This document shows, one piece after another, positions 27,013 to 35,612 of a stretch of 48,588 nt of DNA. The notes below the pieces were generated by a model. It ran no database searches. It was not told the origin of the DNA and was given only the letters and a program-made list of their open reading frames with translations. Both the position numbers and the translations under genes were made by a program. Position 1 is the first letter of the stretch. The number at the start of each line of letters is the position of its first letter. The stretch is from Pelagibacteraceae bacterium AG-426-I15. Lineage in GTDB: Bacteria; Pseudomonadota; Alphaproteobacteria; Pelagibacterales; Pelagibacteraceae. The stretch lies in contig QCNT01000004.1 in the NCBI GenBank assembly GCA_003213135.1, forward strand, positions 76,956-125,543, read 5' to 3'.

Positions 27013-27849
27013 ATGATAGTAGCACTAGCCATATTTCTTATAACTATTGGATCAATCGTATTTCATTTTTGGTCACCTTGGTGGTGGACAGAAGTAGCAT
27101 CTAATTGGGGTAACATGGACGATACAATTCTTTTAACTTTTTGGATAACAGGAGCTGTATTTGTAGCTATATGTTTTTTTGTTGCATATTGTGTTTGGAA
27201 ATATAGTTATAAAAAAGAGAGAAGAGCTGAATATAAACCAGAAGACAAAAAGTTAGAAAGTAGATTAACCTGGGCAACCGCGATTGGAGTTGCAGCTCTG
27301 CTGGCACCTGGTTTAGTTGTCTGGAATCAATATGTTACAGTTCCAAAAGACGCTTACAAAGTAGAGGTGTTCGCTTACCAGTGGGGATGGAAATACAGAT
27401 TGCCAGGCGAAGACGGTAAATTAGGAAAAACTGATATAAGATATATCAATGATGAAAATCCATTTGGATTAATTTTAGAAGACCCGAATGGTAAAGATGA
27501 TCTTTTAGTAGACGCTCAAGAACTACATGTATTGAAGGATCGACCAGTTAAATTTGAATTAAGAACTATCGATGTATTGCATAATTTCTATGTACCTCAA
27601 TTCAGGGGCAAGATGGATATGGTTCCAGGAATAATAACTTATTATTGGCTTACCCCAACTAGAGTAGGAGATTTTGAGGTGTTGTGTGCGGAGTATTGTG
27701 GATCTGGGCATTACGCTATGAGAGGAAGAGTAATAGTTGATGAAGAGAAGGATTATAAGACATGGGAGGCAAAACAAATAACTTTTGAGAAAATGTTGGC
27801 AAAAAACATGAAAAATGACAATTTGCGACTGGTAAAAAAGGATAAATAA
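27013..27849 (+). CDS. coxB: Cytochrome c oxidase subunit II
   Basis: Accepts electrons from cytochrome c through the CuA centre. 278 residues. CuA ligands are visible: H190, C225, E227, C229, H233 and M236 in DVLHNFYVPQF and CAEYCGSGHYAMRG. YQWGWKYR (122-129) is the aromatic electron-entry patch. It has three hydrophobic segments (about 2-18, 41-63, 86-105) rather than a signal peptide plus two spans with a Cys lipobox, and a WSPWWWTEVASNWG block after the first, resembling alternative A-type oxidases. No C-terminal cytochrome c domain. CuA rules out a quinol oxidase. Confidence 0.95.
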   Translation: MIVALAIFLITIGSIVFHFWSPWWWTEVASNWGNMDDTILLTFWITGAVFVAICFFVAYCVWKYSYKKERRAEYKPEDKKLESRLTWATAIGVAALLAPGLVVWNQYVTVPKDAYKVEVFAYQWGWKYRLPGEDGKLGKTDIRYINDENPFGLILEDPNGKDDLLVDAQELHVLKDRPVKFELRTIDVLHNFYVPQFRGKMDMVPGIITYYWLTPTRVGDFEVLCAEYCGSGHYAMRGRVIVDEEKDYKTWEAKQITFEKMLAKNMKNDNLRLVKKDK

Positions 27850-27868
27850 ATTATAAAAACAATTAAAT

Positions 27869-29698
27869 ATGTCAGATGAATACGAACATAAATTAGAAGC
27901 CAAATCAGACTATGTTGCTGATACATCGTCTGTATCGACACCAGATATTGACTCAGTTCCAGATGCTGAACTACCTGATCAAGAACTCTATCATTCGCAT
28001 AGTTGGTGGACTACATATGTTTTTTCGCAAGATGCAAAATATATTGGAATTCAGTATGCATTGACAGCTATTGGAACCGGACTTTTAGGATTAGTCCTAT
28101 CCTGGTTAATGAGAATTCAATTAGCCTTTCCAGGTTTAGGTTGGCTTGATCCTGCATCTTATTATCAATTTGTAACAATGCACGGAATGATAATGGTGGT
28201 GTATTTGCTAACTGCATTATTTCTTGGAGGTTTTGGAAACTTATTAATACCTCTGATGTGTGGTGCAAGAGACATGGCATTTCCATATGTGAACATGCTT
28301 AGCTACTGGGCATTCGTTGTTGCTGTTTTAGTTTTGCTAGCAAGCTTTTTTGTTCCTGGAGGACCGACCGGAGCAGGGTGGACACTTTATCCTCCACAAG
28401 CAATCACAGCCGGGACACCAGGAAGTGATATGGGAATAATACTGATGTTAATTTCACTAATATTATTTGTGGCTGGTTTTACAATGGGCGGATTAAATTA
28501 CATCGTAACTGTTTTACAATTAAGAGCTAGAGGTATGACATTAATGAGATTGCCTTTGACAATTTGGGGAATTTTTACAGCAACTGTACTTGCGATGTTT
28601 GCATTTCCAGCTTTACTAGTTGGCTGTTTAATGATGACACTAGATAGTTTGATCGGAACAAGTTTCTTCATGCCAGCTATGGTGTCTTTAGGGGAAAAGT
28701 TGACCTATGAGGGTGGAAGCCCAATTTTATTCCAACACTTGTTTTGGTTTTTTGGCCATCCCGAAGTATATATCGTTGCTCTACCCGCTTTTGGAATTGT
28801 TTCTGATTTACTTTCAGTACATTCAAGAAAAACTATTTTTGGATACAGAATGATGGTTTGGGCTATCGTAGGAATAGGCGCACTTAGCTTTTTTGTATGG
28901 GCTCACCACATGTACGTAAGTGGAATGAACCCTTGGTTTGGTTTTTTCTTTGCAACAACAACATTAATCATTGCGGTGCCTACAGCTATAAAAGTTTATA
29001 ACTGGATTTTAACTTTATGGAGAGGAAATATAGTATTATCTCTTCCCATGTTATTTTCTCTTGGCTTTATAGTTACTTTTTTAAATGGCGGATTAACCGG
29101 TTTATTTCTAGGAAATGTTACAGTTGACGTTCCTTTATCAGACACTTATTTTGTTGTAGCTCATTTCCATATGGTTATGGGCATTGCTCCTATACTTGTT
29201 GTTTTCGGAGCAATTTATCATTGGTATCCATTAATTACCGGTCGTATGATGAATGAAGCTTTAGGAAAAGTTCATTTTTGGATTACATTTATTGGTTCAT
29301 ACGCAATTTATTTTCCAATGCATTACCAAGGTTTTGTTGGAGTGCCAAGACGATACTTTGAGATTTACGATAGCCCATATATTGATACTTCGACATTGCT
29401 CTTAAATAAATTTATTACAATTGCAGTTTTAATAGTAGGGGCAGCACAATTACTATTTTTATACAATTTATTTGCAAGCGCTAGACTTGGAAAGAAAGCA
29501 GAAAAAAATCCATGGAAAGCAAATTCATTAGAATGGCAAACTCCTCAAATGCCTGCAGAACATGGTAATTGGGGCAAAGAACTTCCAAAAGTTTATAGAT
29601 GGCCTTATGACTTCAGTGTGCCTGGAGCAAAAGAAGATTATATTCCTCAAAACCAACCTCCAAGTGAGATCATAGGAGCGAAAGTTGAGAAGACGTGA
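27869..29698 (+). CDS. coxA: Cytochrome c oxidase subunit I
   Basis: Catalytic heme-copper subunit that reduces oxygen and pumps protons. 609 residues with about twelve spans. Seen: H105 (heme a) in MHGMIMVVY, CuB ligand H297 with Y301 in FGHPEVYIV, H346-H347 in WAHHMYVSG, and H432/H434 in VAHFHMVMG. D135 in ARDMAFP and E299 match the D-channel, K375 in VPTAIKVYNW the K-channel, so this is a pumping A-type oxidase. A polar N-terminal extension of about 55 residues (acidic, Ser-rich) precedes the first span. The stop overlaps the next gene by four bases (GTGA). Confidence 0.97.
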   Translation: MSDEYEHKLEAKSDYVADTSSVSTPDIDSVPDAELPDQELYHSHSWWTTYVFSQDAKYIGIQYALTAIGTGLLGLVLSWLMRIQLAFPGLGWLDPASYYQFVTMHGMIMVVYLLTALFLGGFGNLLIPLMCGARDMAFPYVNMLSYWAFVVAVLVLLASFFVPGGPTGAGWTLYPPQAITAGTPGSDMGIILMLISLILFVAGFTMGGLNYIVTVLQLRARGMTLMRLPLTIWGIFTATVLAMFAFPALLVGCLMMTLDSLIGTSFFMPAMVSLGEKLTYEGGSPILFQHLFWFFGHPEVYIVALPAFGIVSDLLSVHSRKTIFGYRMMVWAIVGIGALSFFVWAHHMYVSGMNPWFGFFFATTTLIIAVPTAIKVYNWILTLWRGNIVLSLPMLFSLGFIVTFLNGGLTGLFLGNVTVDVPLSDTYFVVAHFHMVMGIAPILVVFGAIYHWYPLITGRMMNEALGKVHFWITFIGSYAIYFPMHYQGFVGVPRRYFEIYDSPYIDTSTLLLNKFITIAVLIVGAAQLLFLYNLFASARLGKKAEKNPWKANSLEWQTPQMPAEHGNWGKELPKVYRWPYDFSVPGAKEDYIPQNQPPSEIIGAKVEKT

Positions 29699-30327
29699 GC
29701 GAAAAAAAAAGCATCTTTCAATTACTAACTGAAAAACCTTGGGAAAAAGATCAAATAGAGTCTGATAACAAGCACCAAGGTCAAACACTTAGCTTAACAA
29801 AACAAAAACTCGGCCTAAGAACTGTTATGGCTGCCAGCACAGTTTTGTTTTCACTTTTTGTAGTTGCGTATTCAGATCGAATGCTTGTAAGCGATTGGAG
29901 AAACATGCCAGAGCCTTGGCTTCTTTGGTTGAATACAGGAATTTTAGTAATAAGTAGTTTAGTTTTTCATCAGACGACGAAATACGCTAAGAAAGAAATT
30001 TATGATAAAACAAAAAACAGTCTATATTTTATTGGTTTTCTAGCATACTCTTTTTTAATTGGTCAGCTTATAGTTTGGTATCAACTAATGCATAACGGCT
30101 ATTATGCTACAAGCAATGTTGCTAATGCTTTTTTCTATTTATTTACCACAATTCATGGCCTTCATATTATTGGTGGAATATATTTCTGGGGAAAAACAAC
30201 TTCAAAATTCATTAAAAAAAGTCTTAAAAAAGATGAGATTAACAATTTGATTGATATTTGCGCAGTTTACTGGCATTTCTTATTAGCTGTTTGGTTAGTA
30301 CTTTTCGGATTAATGTTATCAAGTTAA
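29695..30327 (+). CDS. Cytochrome c oxidase subunit III, first copy
   Basis: 210 residues, about five spans, heme-copper oxidase subunit III family. Diagnostic blocks are TTIHGLHIIGGIYFWG and CAVYWHFLLAVWLVLFG near the C-terminus. It starts at GTG overlapping the coxA stop by four bases. It is clearly different from the subunit III encoded directly after it, so the operon has two. Alternative A-type oxidase operons elsewhere also carry tandem subunit III genes. Which copy holds the canonical place in the complex is unknown. Confidence 0.85.
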   Translation: MSEKKSIFQLLTEKPWEKDQIESDNKHQGQTLSLTKQKLGLRTVMAASTVLFSLFVVAYSDRMLVSDWRNMPEPWLLWLNTGILVISSLVFHQTTKYAKKEIYDKTKNSLYFIGFLAYSFLIGQLIVWYQLMHNGYYATSNVANAFFYLFTTIHGLHIIGGIYFWGKTTSKFIKKSLKKDEINNLIDICAVYWHFLLAVWLVLFGLMLSS

Positions 30328-30339
30328 GGAATATTAATT

Positions 30340-31044
30340 ATGTCAGACTCATCATTAGAAAATCTTCCTAAAGGTTGGAAAGGTGTTCCAAGTGATTTAG
30401 GCTCAGACCAAACTGCTTTTAAAGGTGTTCAATGGGGAAAAGCAATGATGTGGATATTTTTATTAAGCGACACATTCATTTTTAGCTGCTTTCTGATTTC
30501 TTATATGAAGGGGAGAGCCTCAACCGTAGTTGATTGGCCTAATACAAGCGAGGTATTCTCACTTGATTTTATGGGAGTTCCTGTACCACTTCTTTTGATA
30601 GCAATAATGACCTTCGTACTTATTACCAGCAGCGGAACTATGGCGTTGGCAGTAAAATATGGTTATGAAAAAAATAAAAAAATGTGCGGCTGGTTTATTT
30701 TTGCAACAGCTATTGGCGGATTAACTTTTGTAGGAATGCAAGCTTATGAATGGTCTAAGTTAATTCACGAAGGAGTAAGGCCATGGTCAAACCCATTTGG
30801 CGCAGGTCAATTTGGATCTTATTTTTTTATGATAACCGGTTTTCATGGCACCCATGTCTCAATAGGTGTAATATTTCTATTTATTTTCGCAAGAAAAGTT
30901 TTCAGAGGAGATTTTGACACAGGTAAACGTGGTTTTTTTACTACCATGAAGTCAGATTATGTTTCAATTGAGATACTGGGGCTTTATTGGCACTTTGTTG
31001 ATTTAGTTTGGGTTTTTATTTTTGCTTTCTTTTATCTGTGGTAG
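30340..31044 (+). CDS. Cytochrome c oxidase subunit III, second copy
   Basis: 234 residues with about five spans. Blocks: KAMMWIFLLSDTFIFSCF, EWSKLIHEG, TGFHGTHVSIGVIF and LYWHFVDLVWVFIFAFFYLW. This is the more canonical subunit III ending. The common Glu of the second helix region (SE) is replaced by SD. Starts 12 bases after the first copy and 8 bases before subunit IV. Confidence 0.9.
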   Translation: MSDSSLENLPKGWKGVPSDLGSDQTAFKGVQWGKAMMWIFLLSDTFIFSCFLISYMKGRASTVVDWPNTSEVFSLDFMGVPVPLLLIAIMTFVLITSSGTMALAVKYGYEKNKKMCGWFIFATAIGGLTFVGMQAYEWSKLIHEGVRPWSNPFGAGQFGSYFFMITGFHGTHVSIGVIFLFIFARKVFRGDFDTGKRGFFTTMKSDYVSIEILGLYWHFVDLVWVFIFAFFYLW

Positions 31045-31052
31045 GATAATTT

Positions 31053-31403
31053 ATGGACCAAAATTCAGAAATTAGTAAAGATAAACAAAAACCAGCGACT
31101 ACGCATAAAATTGGAATTTATCTTTGGATTTGGGGACTGCTCTTTGTTTTAAGTTTTTTTTCTTACATGGTTGACTGGTACCAATTTCAAGGTTTGCTGA
31201 GATGGTCTTTAATTTTATTTTTCATGTTTTTAAAAGCAGGACTCATCATGGCCTTTTTTATGCATCTTTTTTGGGAACGTTATACGCTTGTAAATGTTTT
31301 GTTATGGCCTATGACAGCGATAGCTTGTTTTGTAGGGTTAATGGTTGCAGAGGGAAAATACACTGTATTTACAAGATTAATTTATTTTGTTCTTGGAGAA
31401 TAA
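31053..31403 (+). CDS. Cytochrome c oxidase subunit IV (bacterial COX4/CtaF type)
   Basis: 116 residues with three spans (about 22-40, 51-71, 80-100). The FFMFLKAGLIMAFFMHLFWE stretch is the family hallmark (KaxLi..FFMHL). Small accessory subunit of the oxidase, thought to aid assembly or stability. Position between subunit III and ctaB agrees. Confidence 0.85.
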   Translation: MDQNSEISKDKQKPATTHKIGIYLWIWGLLFVLSFFSYMVDWYQFQGLLRWSLILFFMFLKAGLIMAFFMHLFWERYTLVNVLLWPMTAIACFVGLMVAEGKYTVFTRLIYFVLGE

Positions 31404-31422
31404 TAAAAAATAAGGATCGTAA

Positions 31423-32334
31423 TTGTCTAATACCTACTCAAAAACTAGAGGAATTAAAATAGAAAACTTTCAATATTTAAAGGCTCTTTATGAATTAATG
31501 AAGCCTAGAGTTATGTCACTCTCTATTTTCACATGCGTAGCTGGTCTATTAATAGCCCCAATACAAACCGACCACTTATCTGCAATTATTTCTATTTTAG
31601 CAGTTGCACTTGGGTCAGGTGCAGCCGGAGCTTTAAATTGCTGGTACGAGTCTGATGTAGACTCATTAATGTCCAGAACATGTTTAAGACCTATTCCAAC
31701 TGGAAGATTGACAAGAAGGGAAGCCCTAATTTTTGGTACGATATCTTCCTTTATTTCAATTGGAGTTTTATACTTTTTCTCAAATATAGTTGCAGCTTCT
31801 TTGTTAGCACTAACTATTTCTTTTTATGTTTTTGTTTACACGATTTGGTTAAAAAGAAAAACTCCACAAAATATAGTTATTGGAGGAGCAGCGGGCGCAT
31901 TACCTCCAGTTATTGGTTGGTCTATTGCAACAGGAAGTATTTCAATAGAACCAATTATTTTATTCTTGATTATTTTTATTTGGACACCTTCTCATTTTTG
32001 GGCATTAAGTTTATTTAAATCCGATGACTACAAAAAAGCTAAAATTCCAATGTTGCCAGTAACTTCGGGGATACCAACTACTAAAAAAAATATATTATTA
32101 TATTCCATTTTATTATTTCCTTTTGCCTTAGCGCCATTTTACCTGGGGTTCTCAGGATTAATTTATTTATTTTTTTCATTTCCATTGAGCGCATATTATA
32201 TTTTTATCTGCTTTAAACTTTACAAAGAAAAAAATAATAAATTAGAAAAAGTTATAGCTAAGCAAATATTTGCTTTCTCAATTCTATATTTATTTGCAAT
32301 TTTTATATTAATTTTAGTGGATAAATTTGCTTAA
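31423..32334 (+). CDS. ctaB: Protoheme IX farnesyltransferase (heme O synthase)
   Basis: Attaches the farnesyl tail to heme B to make heme O, the heme A precursor needed by this oxidase. 303 residues with about nine spans, UbiA superfamily. First Asp motif is NCWYESDVDSLMSRT (72-86), where E76 replaces the usual first Asp, then RPIPTGRL. The start is TTG at 31423, with AAGGA seven to eleven bases upstream; no ATG fits the conserved N-terminus. The 3' end overlaps ctaG by eight bases. The ctaA gene is not in the window. Confidence 0.94.
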   Translation: MSNTYSKTRGIKIENFQYLKALYELMKPRVMSLSIFTCVAGLLIAPIQTDHLSAIISILAVALGSGAAGALNCWYESDVDSLMSRTCLRPIPTGRLTRREALIFGTISSFISIGVLYFFSNIVAASLLALTISFYVFVYTIWLKRKTPQNIVIGGAAGALPPVIGWSIATGSISIEPIILFLIIFIWTPSHFWALSLFKSDDYKKAKIPMLPVTSGIPTTKKNILLYSILLFPFALAPFYLGFSGLIYLFFSFPLSAYYIFICFKLYKEKNNKLEKVIAKQIFAFSILYLFAIFILILVDKFA

Positions 32335-32770
32335 AATAAAAAAATTAAATAGTCCAATTTTATTTGTATGTTTTTTTATATTCGTAGTTATTATTGCGGT
32401 TCAACTTTTAAAAAGTGAAAACTTCGAAAAAAAAGAAATAAAAACAAAATTAATTACTAGCGTTCATCAAGATTTACCATTTGAATTTGAAACTAAAAAT
32501 GAAAATATAATTATTGTGCCAGGTGAAATACACACAATAAATTACACTGTAAAAAACTTAAGCGATAAAAGCTTAACGGGACTGGCTACTTTTCAGGTTT
32601 ATCCTGCCGAATTAAAAGATCATTTAACCAAAATGAACTGTTTTTGTTATGAGGAGCAGACCTTAAAAGCGGGTGAGAAAGAAAAATATGCTCTTGTTTT
32701 ATTGGTTGACCCAAAAGTGACAAAGAATATAAAAGAAGCTATAATTCAATTTATTTTTTTTAAAAAATGA
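32327..32770 (+). CDS. ctaG: Cytochrome c oxidase assembly protein CtaG/Cox11, short form
   Basis: Cox11 delivers copper to CuB of subunit I. 147 residues against 180-200 in most bacteria. One N-terminal span (about 9-27), then LPFEFETKNENIIIVPGE, TGLATFQVYPAEL and the copper motif NCFCYEEQTL with C105 and C107. The conserved 'FCxxTG' Cys that normally follows the membrane span is not there; the only other Cys is C15 within the span. Starts at TTG inside ctaB. Overlaps the following mini-gene by four bases (ATGA). Confidence 0.88.
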   Translation: MLKIKKLNSPILFVCFFIFVVIIAVQLLKSENFEKKEIKTKLITSVHQDLPFEFETKNENIIIVPGEIHTINYTVKNLSDKSLTGLATFQVYPAELKDHLTKMNCFCYEEQTLKAGEKEKYALVLLVDPKVTKNIKEAIIQFIFFKK

Positions 32771-32934
32771 TATTAGATACTTTTAGCTCTGAGACTTTAT
32801 ATATGTGTGCGGTTTGTATTTCAGAAAATTCTGGGGGACAAATTGCATTACTTATTATTGTGATGTCATTTATTTTATTGGGGCTATTAAATTCATCTTG
32901 GAAAAAATATTTTAAAAAAGAACAGAAGTCCTAA
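32767..32934 (+). CDS. CxxC membrane mini-protein coupled to ctaG
   Basis: 55 residues from ATG at 32767 to TAA at 32932-32934. N-terminal polar part with CAVC (C14, C17), then one span (about 26-41, IALLIIVMSFILLGLL) and a basic tail (KKYFKKEQK). By the positive-inside rule the CxxC should face the periplasm, where CtaG works. ATGA overlap with ctaG and five bases before thrC argue for a genuine gene. No family recognised; a part in oxidase copper or thiol handling is a hypothesis only. Confidence 0.6.
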   Translation: MILDTFSSETLYMCAVCISENSGGQIALLIIVMSFILLGLLNSSWKKYFKKEQKS

Positions 32935-32939
32935 AAATA

Positions 32940-34316
32940 GTGGAATATTTAAGCACAAGGAATAAAAAGTTAAGCTTTAATTTTAAAGAAATTTTCCTAA
33001 GAGGTTTGGCACCTGAAGGGGGATTGTTTATACCAAAAAATATCAAACGTTATAATAAAAGTGAAATTCAAAAATTAAGCAAATTATCCTATACTGATCT
33101 GGCAATCGAAATAATATTTGAATTTTGTAATCCAGAAATTAATAAAAATATATTAAGAAATTTAATAAAAAAATCTTATAAAGATTTTAATAAAAAAGAA
33201 GTTATTGATATAAAAAAACTGGGAAATATTAATCTAATAGAACTTTACCACGGACCTACGCTTGCATTTAAAGATATTGCAATGCAGGTCCTTGGAAATA
33301 TGTATGATGAACTTAATATTTCTTCAAACAATAAAATAAATATTGTAGTAGCCACTTCAGGCGATACTGGTTCAGCAGCCATAGCTGCATTAAATGATAG
33401 AAAAAATATAAATGTTTTTGTCTTGCATCCACATAATAAAATTTCAAAAATACAAAGAAAAATTATGACAACTATTGGATCTAACAATGTTTATAATATA
33501 GCTATCAAGGGAACATTTGATGATTGTCAAAAAATTGTTAAAGAAATGTTTGCCGATAATACATTTAGAGAAAAAATTAATATGTCAGGCGTAAACTCTA
33601 TTAATTGGGCAAGAATAGTTTGCCAGATTGTTTATTATTTTTACTCTTACTTTAAATTTAATAATAAAAAAGTTAACTTTGTAGTTCCAACTGGAAATTT
33701 CGGGGATGTTTTTGCAGGTTATGTAGCTAAAAAAATGGGATTACCAATTGATAAACTAATAGTTGCTACAAATGAAAATGATATTTTGGAAAGAGTTATA
33801 AATACTGGTGAATATAAGCCTGGCAAAGTAAAACCATCTCTATCACCAAGTATGGATGTACAAATATCAAGTAATTTCGAAAGATTACTTTTTTATGTAT
33901 TAAATGAAGATGATAAAAAAGTATTAAGTTTTATGAATGATTTAAAGTCTAAAGGATCATTTTCATTAAACCAAGAACAGATAGACATTATAAAAGAAGA
34001 TTTTAGTGCAAAAAAAATAAATGACGATGAGACCGTTGAAATAATAAAAAAATTTTCAAATGACTATGGTTTTATTATAGATCCGCATACAGCAACTGCA
34101 GTCGGAGCTTCTAAAGTAATTAAAGATAATTCTGAAATTTTAGTTTTGGGCACAGCTCACCCTTATAAATTTTTGGAAACAGTTAAAATGGCTACATCTC
34201 AAGAGATAGAGACTCCAAAACAAATAGAACATCTGATGGATAAAAAAGAGAAATATGATATTTTGGAAAACAAAACCACAGATATAAAAAATTATATATT
34301 AGAAAAATTATCATGA
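32940..34316 (+). CDS. thrC: Threonine synthase
   Basis: Converts O-phosphohomoserine to threonine with PLP. 458 residues, the longer proteobacterial type. Start is GTG at 32940, giving MEYLSTRNKKLSF; then LRGLAPEGGLFIP (20-32), PLP lysine K111 in GPTLAFKDIAMQ, and SGDTGSAAI and PTGNFGDVFAGY. Five bases after the CxxC mini-gene and overlapping the peroxiredoxin by four bases, so apparently the oxidase transcript continues through it. Homoserine kinase (thrB) is encoded nearby on the other strand. Confidence 0.96.
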   Translation: MEYLSTRNKKLSFNFKEIFLRGLAPEGGLFIPKNIKRYNKSEIQKLSKLSYTDLAIEIIFEFCNPEINKNILRNLIKKSYKDFNKKEVIDIKKLGNINLIELYHGPTLAFKDIAMQVLGNMYDELNISSNNKINIVVATSGDTGSAAIAALNDRKNINVFVLHPHNKISKIQRKIMTTIGSNNVYNIAIKGTFDDCQKIVKEMFADNTFREKINMSGVNSINWARIVCQIVYYFYSYFKFNNKKVNFVVPTGNFGDVFAGYVAKKMGLPIDKLIVATNENDILERVINTGEYKPGKVKPSLSPSMDVQISSNFERLLFYVLNEDDKKVLSFMNDLKSKGSFSLNQEQIDIIKEDFSAKKINDDETVEIIKKFSNDYGFIIDPHTATAVGASKVIKDNSEILVLGTAHPYKFLETVKMATSQEIETPKQIEHLMDKKEKYDILENKTTDIKNYILEKLS

Positions 34317-34801
34317 AAATTAAACTTGGTGAAAAATTACCTCAAAATGATTTTTTTTATTTAGATAAAAATAATGAAGTGAAAAAAATTTCTACAAATG
34401 ATTTATTTAAAACACATAAATCTATAATTTTGGGTATGCCTGGAGCATTTACCAAAACATGTTCGGTAATTCATTTGCCTGGATATATAAAAAATTTCGA
34501 TTTAGCTTTAAAAAAGGGAATAACAAAAATTGTTTGCATCGCTGTTAACGATCCGAATGTGATGAAAGCCTGGGGTCAAAATCAAAACGTTGGAGATAAA
34601 ATATTTATGGCGGGAGATCCTTTTTGCAAATTTACTAAATCTATTGGGGCTGATGTAGATAAGTCTGCAAAAGGTTTAGGAATAAGATCAAGTAGATATA
34701 CAATGTTATTAGAAAACGGTGTTGTAAAAAAAATTGAGGAAGAAAAAGAAACAGCAACCTGTGAATTGTCTGCAGCAGAAAATTTCTTAAATGGAATTTA
34801 A
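34313..34801 (+). CDS. Peroxiredoxin (Prx5-like)
   Basis: 162 residues, cytoplasmic thiol peroxidase that reduces hydrogen peroxide or alkyl peroxides. Peroxidatic C50 lies in LGMPGAFTKTCSVIHLPGY. The NDPNVMKAW and GIRSSRYTMLLENGVV blocks match the Prx5 subfamily. No fused glutaredoxin domain. Starts within the thrC stop (ATGA). Its stop directly abuts the convergent rhodanese stop. Confidence 0.93.
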   Translation: MKIKLGEKLPQNDFFYLDKNNEVKKISTNDLFKTHKSIILGMPGAFTKTCSVIHLPGYIKNFDLALKKGITKIVCIAVNDPNVMKAWGQNQNVGDKIFMAGDPFCKFTKSIGADVDKSAKGLGIRSSRYTMLLENGVVKKIEEEKETATCELSAAENFLNGI

Positions 34802-35182
34802 TTATTTAGTTGGAAGTTGATTATTTTTCCAACCAACTTTTTCTCCACCATCACCACTAAAACCATCAGAAACATTTAGGCATTTAAAATCATTTTTAGT
34901 TAATAATTCTGCCGCTCTTTGGGATCTATTACCTGATCCACACATTAAAAGAATCTCGTAATTTTTATCAATTTTTAAATTTTCAAATTCTTTTACAAAA
35001 TTTTCATTAATAATTCTTCCCTTGAATTGGGATGACAAAAAAAATGTTTTGATTCCTATCTTATCACCATCTGGTTTTCCTATTTGATCCCACTCTTCTT
35101 TTGTTCTTACATCTAGCAAAATACTTTTTGGATTCTCTTTTATAAAGTCTTTGATTTTTTCACTTGGAATTTGTTTAATCAT
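34802..35182 (-). CDS. Rhodanese-like sulfurtransferase
   Basis: 126 residues, one rhodanese domain. LLDVRTKEEW (22-31) is the N-terminal CH2 block and the active-site loop is CGSGNRSQRA with C81. Likely a sulfur or thiol carrier; substrate unknown. Last gene of the long leftward run, starting directly after rnhA. No spacer to the convergent peroxiredoxin gene. Confidence 0.9.
   Translation of the reverse strand: MIKQIPSEKIKDFIKENPKSILLDVRTKEEWDQIGKPDGDKIGIKTFFLSSQFKGRIINENFVKEFENLKIDKNYEILLMCGSGNRSQRAAELLTKNDFKCLNVSDGFSGDGGEKVGWKNNQLPTK
34809..34842 (+). terminator. Possible terminator after the oxidase-thrC-peroxiredoxin run
   Basis: GTTGGAA (34809-34815) pairs with TTCCAAC (34827-34833); alternatively AGTTGG (34808-34813) pairs with CCAACT (34833-34838), which runs directly into a T-run (34838-34842). 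It lies within the end of the convergent rhodanese gene. Weak candidate. Confidence 0.35.
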
Positions 35183-35611
35183 TTATCCTTTTATAGCTCC
35201 TTGCGCAAGTTCATCAACAAGATTATTATATTTATTTTGAGCATGGCCTTTTACCCAAATCCATTTAATGGAATGCTTAGACGACAAATATTTTAATTTT
35301 TTCCACAACTCCTTATTTTTTACAGGTTTTTTTGAAGCAGTTTTCCATCCATTTTTTTCCCATTTTTTTATCCAAGTTGTCATACCTTCTTTTACATAAG
35401 TAGAATCAGTATAAATAAAAATTTCTGATTTTTTTTTAAATTTTTGAATTGCTTTAATAGGGGCTAATAGCTCCATTTTATTGTTTGTAGTATTTTTCTC
35501 ACTTCCCGAAATCTCCTCCATAATTTTATCATCAATTAATATTATAGCAGCCCAACCACCTGGACCTGGATTTCCAGAACACGCACCATCTGTAAATATT
35601 TTATATTTCAT
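35183..35611 (-). CDS. rnhA: Ribonuclease HI
   Basis: Cuts RNA in RNA-DNA hybrids. 142 residues. The carboxylate set is D8 (FTDGACSGNPGPGGW), E47 (NNKMELLA), D69 (YTDSTYV) and D133 (NLVDELA), with H123 in KGHAQN. Complete active site and normal length. The order ispH-thrB-rnhA is common in alphaproteobacteria. Gaps of one base to thrB and zero to the rhodanese gene. Confidence 0.96.
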   Translation of the reverse strand: MKYKIFTDGACSGNPGPGGWAAIILIDDKIMEEISGSEKNTTNNKMELLAPIKAIQKFKKKSEIFIYTDSTYVKEGMTTWIKKWEKNGWKTASKKPVKNKELWKKLKYLSSKHSIKWIWVKGHAQNKYNNLVDELAQGAIKG

Positions 35612-35612
35612 A

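Noticed and set aside
31202-31462. Rightward 86-residue frame across subunit IV and ctaB start
   Set aside because: Frame shadow of the subunit IV gene; no homology to known proteins.
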